Of a stretch of DNA of 7,343 nucleotides, positions 4,894 through 7,343 are shown piece after piece. The translations under genes and the position numbers were made by a program. The number at the start of each line of letters is the position of its first letter. Within the stretch, counting starts at the first letter, position 1. The notes beneath the pieces are model-generated. The model was given only the letters and a program-made list of their open reading frames with translations. It was not told the origin of the DNA and did not search any database. The stretch is from an uncultured Collinsella sp. (GTDB lineage: Bacteria > Actinomycetota > Coriobacteriia > Coriobacteriales > Coriobacteriaceae), in NCBI GenBank assembly GCA_900552425.1, contig URZR01000084.1, positions 1 through 7,343 of the forward strand, read 5' to 3'.

Positions 4894-6873
4894 TTAGTCA
4901 ACTGGATTGAGCGCGTCGATCTGCGCAAGCCACAGACGCGAGCTGGCGTCACTCGGCATACGCCAATCGCCGCGCGGGCTGAGCGTCACCGAACCCACCT
5001 TGGGACCATCGGGCAGGCAGCTGCGCTTAAACTGCTGGGCAAAGAAGCGACGGTAGAACGTACGTAGCCACGTGTGGACGGTCTTGGCGTCGTAGACGCC
5101 CTCGAAGCTCTTGAGCGCCATGCGGTAGATCTTGCCCGGCTCAAAGCCAAAACGCAGCAGGTAGTAGAGGAAGTAGTCGTGCAGCTCGTACGGGCCCACC
5201 AAATCCTCGGTCTTCTGCGCAATCTCGCCGTCGCCCGTGGGCGGCAGAAGCTCGGGGGACACCGGCGTATCGAGGATATCGAGCAAGACCTCGGCGATAC
5301 GCCCGCCAAAGACATCAGCCGCATAGCGCACCAGATGGCGCACAAGCGTCTTAGGCACGCTCGCGTTGACGGCGTACATGCTCATGTGGTCGCCGTTATA
5401 GGTAGCCCAGCCGAGCGCCAGCTCCGACAGGTCGCCCGTGCCAATGACAAAACCGCCAGCCTGGTTGGCCAGATCCATCAGAATCTGCGTACGCTCGCGG
5501 GCCTGGCTGTTCTCGTAGGTCACGTCTTGGACGGCCGGATCGTGCTCAATGTCCTTGAAGTGCTGCTCCACAGCCGCATGGATCGAAACCTCGCGGAAGC
5601 TCACACCCAAGTCACGAGCGAGCGACTCGGCATTGGACTTAGTGCGGTGCGTCGTGCCAAAGCCGGGCATGGACACGGCAGTGATGCCCGTGCGCGGCAG
5701 CCCCAGCGCATCGAAGGCACGCACGGTCACGAGTAGCGCCAGTGTGGAATCGAGGCCGCCGGAAAGGCCGATGACGGCAGCCTTGGTACCCGTATGGGCA
5801 AGGCGGGTCTTGAGGCCAGCAGTCTGCAGATTGAGAATAGTCTCGCAGCGCTCGGCCAGATCACCGTGGTCGGCCGGCACAAAGGGCGCGCGGGGGAAGA
5901 CACGGTCGATGTCGAGCGCATCGCGCAGGACAGGCTCTTTGGCCAGCACGCCCTCAAACGAAAACTCAACGGTCGTGGCCTCCGGCGCATCGTCCGCGCG
6001 CGCCCACGTCGTCGAGCGACGGCGCTCGGCAACCAGGCGGTCAAGATCGACATCGGCCACCGCCATATCGCAGGTAAGCAGTTTAGTGGCGGCGAGCTTG
6101 GATCCGTTTTCGTAGATAAGGTTCTCGCCCGCAAAGACCATGTCGGTCGTGGACTCGCCCTCGCTCGCGTCTGCATAGGCATAGGCACAGTACAGGCGCG
6201 CGCTCTGATTGGAGATTAGGCTGCGGCGGTAATCTGCCTTACCGATAATCTCGTCCGAAGCCGACGGATTGAGGATCACCGTCGCACCGGCAAGCGCCAT
6301 CTCGGTCGAAGGGGGCGCCGGCACCCACAGGTCCTCGCAGACCTCAACGCCCAGCACCATATCCTCGGCACCTTCATCACAGCAGCGGTAGACAAGCCCC
6401 GAACCCAGCGGAACCGGACCCTGACCGGCAAACTCGACCCACACGGGATCCGCGGGCGCCGGAGCAAACCAACGGCGCTCATAGAACTCGCCATAGTTGG
6501 GCAAATACTTCTTGGCCGTGAGGCCCAAAAGCTCGCCCGCGCAGCACACGGCGGCGCAGTTGTAGATATTCTCGGCAACCGCAACGGGAAGACCGACGGT
6601 AAAGACAATCGGCAGCTCGCGAGTTTCATCGAGAATATGTGCCAGAGCAGCCTCGCAGGCATGCAGCAGCGTGCGATTATGGAACAGGTCGGCCGCGGTA
6701 TAGCCGCACAAGTTAAGCTCGGGCAGCACCAGCGCGCGAACGCCGCGCTCGGCAGCCTCGCGAACAGCCGCCAGCGCAACCTCGGCATTGCCCTCGACAT
6801 CGGCCACGCGAATCTGCGGCGACGCCGCCGCCACACGCAAAAAGCCATCAGACTGAGAAAGGTGAAGATTCAT
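4894..6873 (-). CDS. nadE: Glutamine-dependent NAD+ synthetase
   Basis: A 659-residue two-domain cytoplasmic enzyme, the usual size for the glutamine-using type. It makes NAD+ from nicotinate adenine dinucleotide, ATP and glutamine, the last step of NAD synthesis. Residues about 10-290 are the nitrilase-type glutaminase, with catalytic E52 (PELNLCGYTAADLF), K121 (AKKYLPNYGEFYERR) and C179 (EVCEDLW). Residues about 340-659 are the synthetase, with the ATP-pyrophosphatase loop GLSGGLDST (369-377) and the conserved GTGDLSELALGWATYNGDHMSMY (478-500). The C-terminal QQFKRSCLPDGPKVGSVTLSPRGDWRMPSDAS is typical of this subtype. All catalytic residues are present, so it should make its own ammonia. 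An in-frame ATG at 6900 has no ribosome-binding site; the ATG at 6873 has GGGAG 7 nt upstream and is preferred. A terminator follows 69 bp downstream, so it appears monocistronic. Confidence 0.96.
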   Translation of the reverse strand: MNLHLSQSDGFLRVAAASPQIRVADVEGNAEVALAAVREAAERGVRALVLPELNLCGYTAADLFHNRTLLHACEAALAHILDETRELPIVFTVGLPVAVAENIYNCAAVCCAGELLGLTAKKYLPNYGEFYERRWFAPAPADPVWVEFAGQGPVPLGSGLVYRCCDEGAEDMVLGVEVCEDLWVPAPPSTEMALAGATVILNPSASDEIIGKADYRRSLISNQSARLYCAYAYADASEGESTTDMVFAGENLIYENGSKLAATKLLTCDMAVADVDLDRLVAERRRSTTWARADDAPEATTVEFSFEGVLAKEPVLRDALDIDRVFPRAPFVPADHGDLAERCETILNLQTAGLKTRLAHTGTKAAVIGLSGGLDSTLALLVTVRAFDALGLPRTGITAVSMPGFGTTHRTKSNAESLARDLGVSFREVSIHAAVEQHFKDIEHDPAVQDVTYENSQARERTQILMDLANQAGGFVIGTGDLSELALGWATYNGDHMSMYAVNASVPKTLVRHLVRYAADVFGGRIAEVLLDILDTPVSPELLPPTGDGEIAQKTEDLVGPYELHDYFLYYLLRFGFEPGKIYRMALKSFEGVYDAKTVHTWLRTFYRRFFAQQFKRSCLPDGPKVGSVTLSPRGDWRMPSDASSRLWLAQIDALNPVD

Positions 6874-6921
6874 AAGAATGCTCCCGTGCGTAGACGCCAT
6901 TCACAACAATTAGCAAGCTCT

Positions 6922-6927
6922 ATTGTA
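6922..6927 (-). promoter_or_regulatory. Probable -10 box for nadE
   Basis: Minus-strand TACAAT, 5 of 6 to consensus, would start transcription near 6915, giving a leader of about 42 nt to the ATG at 6873. No clear -35 lies at the normal distance (GCGGTT at 17 bp). Confidence 0.4.
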
Positions 6928-6954
6928 GTTCAACCGCCGGGTGCAACCGCATCC

Positions 6955-6967
6955 CACCAACTTGGTG
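6955..6967. promoter_or_regulatory. Operator-like palindrome in the divergent spacer
   Basis: CACCAACTTGGTG is a perfect 13-bp palindrome around a central C. It lies about 28 bp upstream of the likely nadE -10 box, in the 203-bp spacer between nadE and the divergent plus-strand gene. A one-base centre cannot form a hairpin loop, so a dimeric regulator site is more natural than an RNA structure. The rest of the spacer holds the direct repeat TTGATG at 6973-6978 and 6981-6986 and a weak plus-strand -10 candidate TACGAT (7006-7011). No regulator is identified. Confidence 0.4.
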
Positions 6968-7076
6968 AGCTATTGATGAGTTGATGGTATCTGTTAAATG
7001 TCACGTACGATTCACATCTGGTGGGTACCCTGATGGCTACACGAAACGAAGCAGATTTACACCGGGAGGACCCCGT

Positions 7077-7343
7077 ATGACAACCAAGTACACCGACGCG
7101 CCGCGCACGCGCGTCATGACACCGGCATCGCTCAACAACGGCGTGCACGAGAACCATTCCATCGGACAGACCATGGCCATCGCGCCCAAAAAAGGCCTGT
7201 TTGACGACATTTCCATTCCCCAGATCATCGCCGGCGCCGCAGCCGCCGCTACGAGCGTCGCGCTTGCCTCCAAGATCGGTATCGCCGGATCGGTGATCGG
7301 TGCCGCTGTGAGCTCGGTCATCACCGTTGTGTCCTCGCAGGTC
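7077..7343 (+). CDS. Hypothetical protein with Ala/Gly-rich hydrophobic segment (partial, 5' end)
   Basis: The reading frame stays open for 89 codons from the ATG at 7077 to the window edge. GGGAGGA (7064-7070) lies 6 nt upstream, an excellent ribosome-binding site that decides this start over the in-frame ATG at 7116. Residues 1-45 are polar, with several His, Asn and Arg and no signal peptide. Residues about 48-89 (from IPQIIAGAAAAATSVALAS) are rich in Ala, Gly, Val, Ile and Ser, interrupted by K66. This could be a membrane-associated glycine-zipper-like hairpin or an Ala-rich anchor. I do not recognise the family, and the C-terminal part is outside the window. The gene is transcribed away from nadE and shares its upstream spacer. 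Confidence 0.75.
   Translation, partial: MTTKYTDAPRTRVMTPASLNNGVHENHSIGQTMAIAPKKGLFDDISIPQIIAGAAAAATSVALASKIGIAGSVIGAAVSSVITVVSSQV

Noticed and set aside
6900..6906. A Rex-like half-site TTGTGAA on the minus strand upstream of nadE
   Set aside because: The expected inverted second half is absent at the correct spacing, so a single 7-base match is not meaningful.

Overview
The window is a GC-rich, tightly packed stretch of bacterial chromosome. It carries five complete genes on the minus strand and the first 89 codons of one gene on the plus strand. Protein character, codon use and gene content fit an anaerobic fermenter of the Actinomycetota, most likely class Coriobacteriia (Collinsella-like). 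That placement comes from general resemblance, not from a marker gene.

Reading along the minus strand (right to left), the genes are: nadE, glutamine-dependent NAD+ synthetase (6873 to 4894); a PLP-dependent class I/II aminotransferase of the DapL-like group (4775 to 3612); ldh, L-lactate dehydrogenase (3410 to 2460); a DUF2974/Mbeg1-like alpha/beta-hydrolase (2332 to 1172); and a 37-kDa nucleoid-associated (YejK/NA37-family) protein (1060 to 56). The divergent plus-strand gene begins at 7077 and runs off the right edge. Its visible part is a polar head followed by an Ala/Gly-rich hydrophobic segment.

The genes do not look like one operon. A strong intrinsic terminator lies between nadE and the aminotransferase, another follows ldh, and a hairpin lies at the left edge beyond the nucleoid-protein gene. 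The spacers of about 100 to 200 bp hold hairpins, palindromes and possible promoters. There is a loose metabolic theme: nadE makes NAD+ and ldh reoxidises NADH during fermentation. No shared regulation is visible.

The most unusual DNA-level feature is a 31-bp imperfect palindromic repeat present in two full copies, 26 of 31 bases identical and in opposite orientation. They flank the DUF2974 gene, and a truncated third piece abuts the copy on its upstream side. Other points of interest are a T6 terminator ending only 18 nt before the aminotransferase start codon, a GC-rich hairpin in the ldh leader, and an LDH with glutamine at both positions that bind fructose-1,6-bisphosphate in allosteric bacterial LDHs. 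I saw no phage genes, transposase, CRISPR array, tRNA or rRNA, and nothing that amounts to a new multi-gene system.
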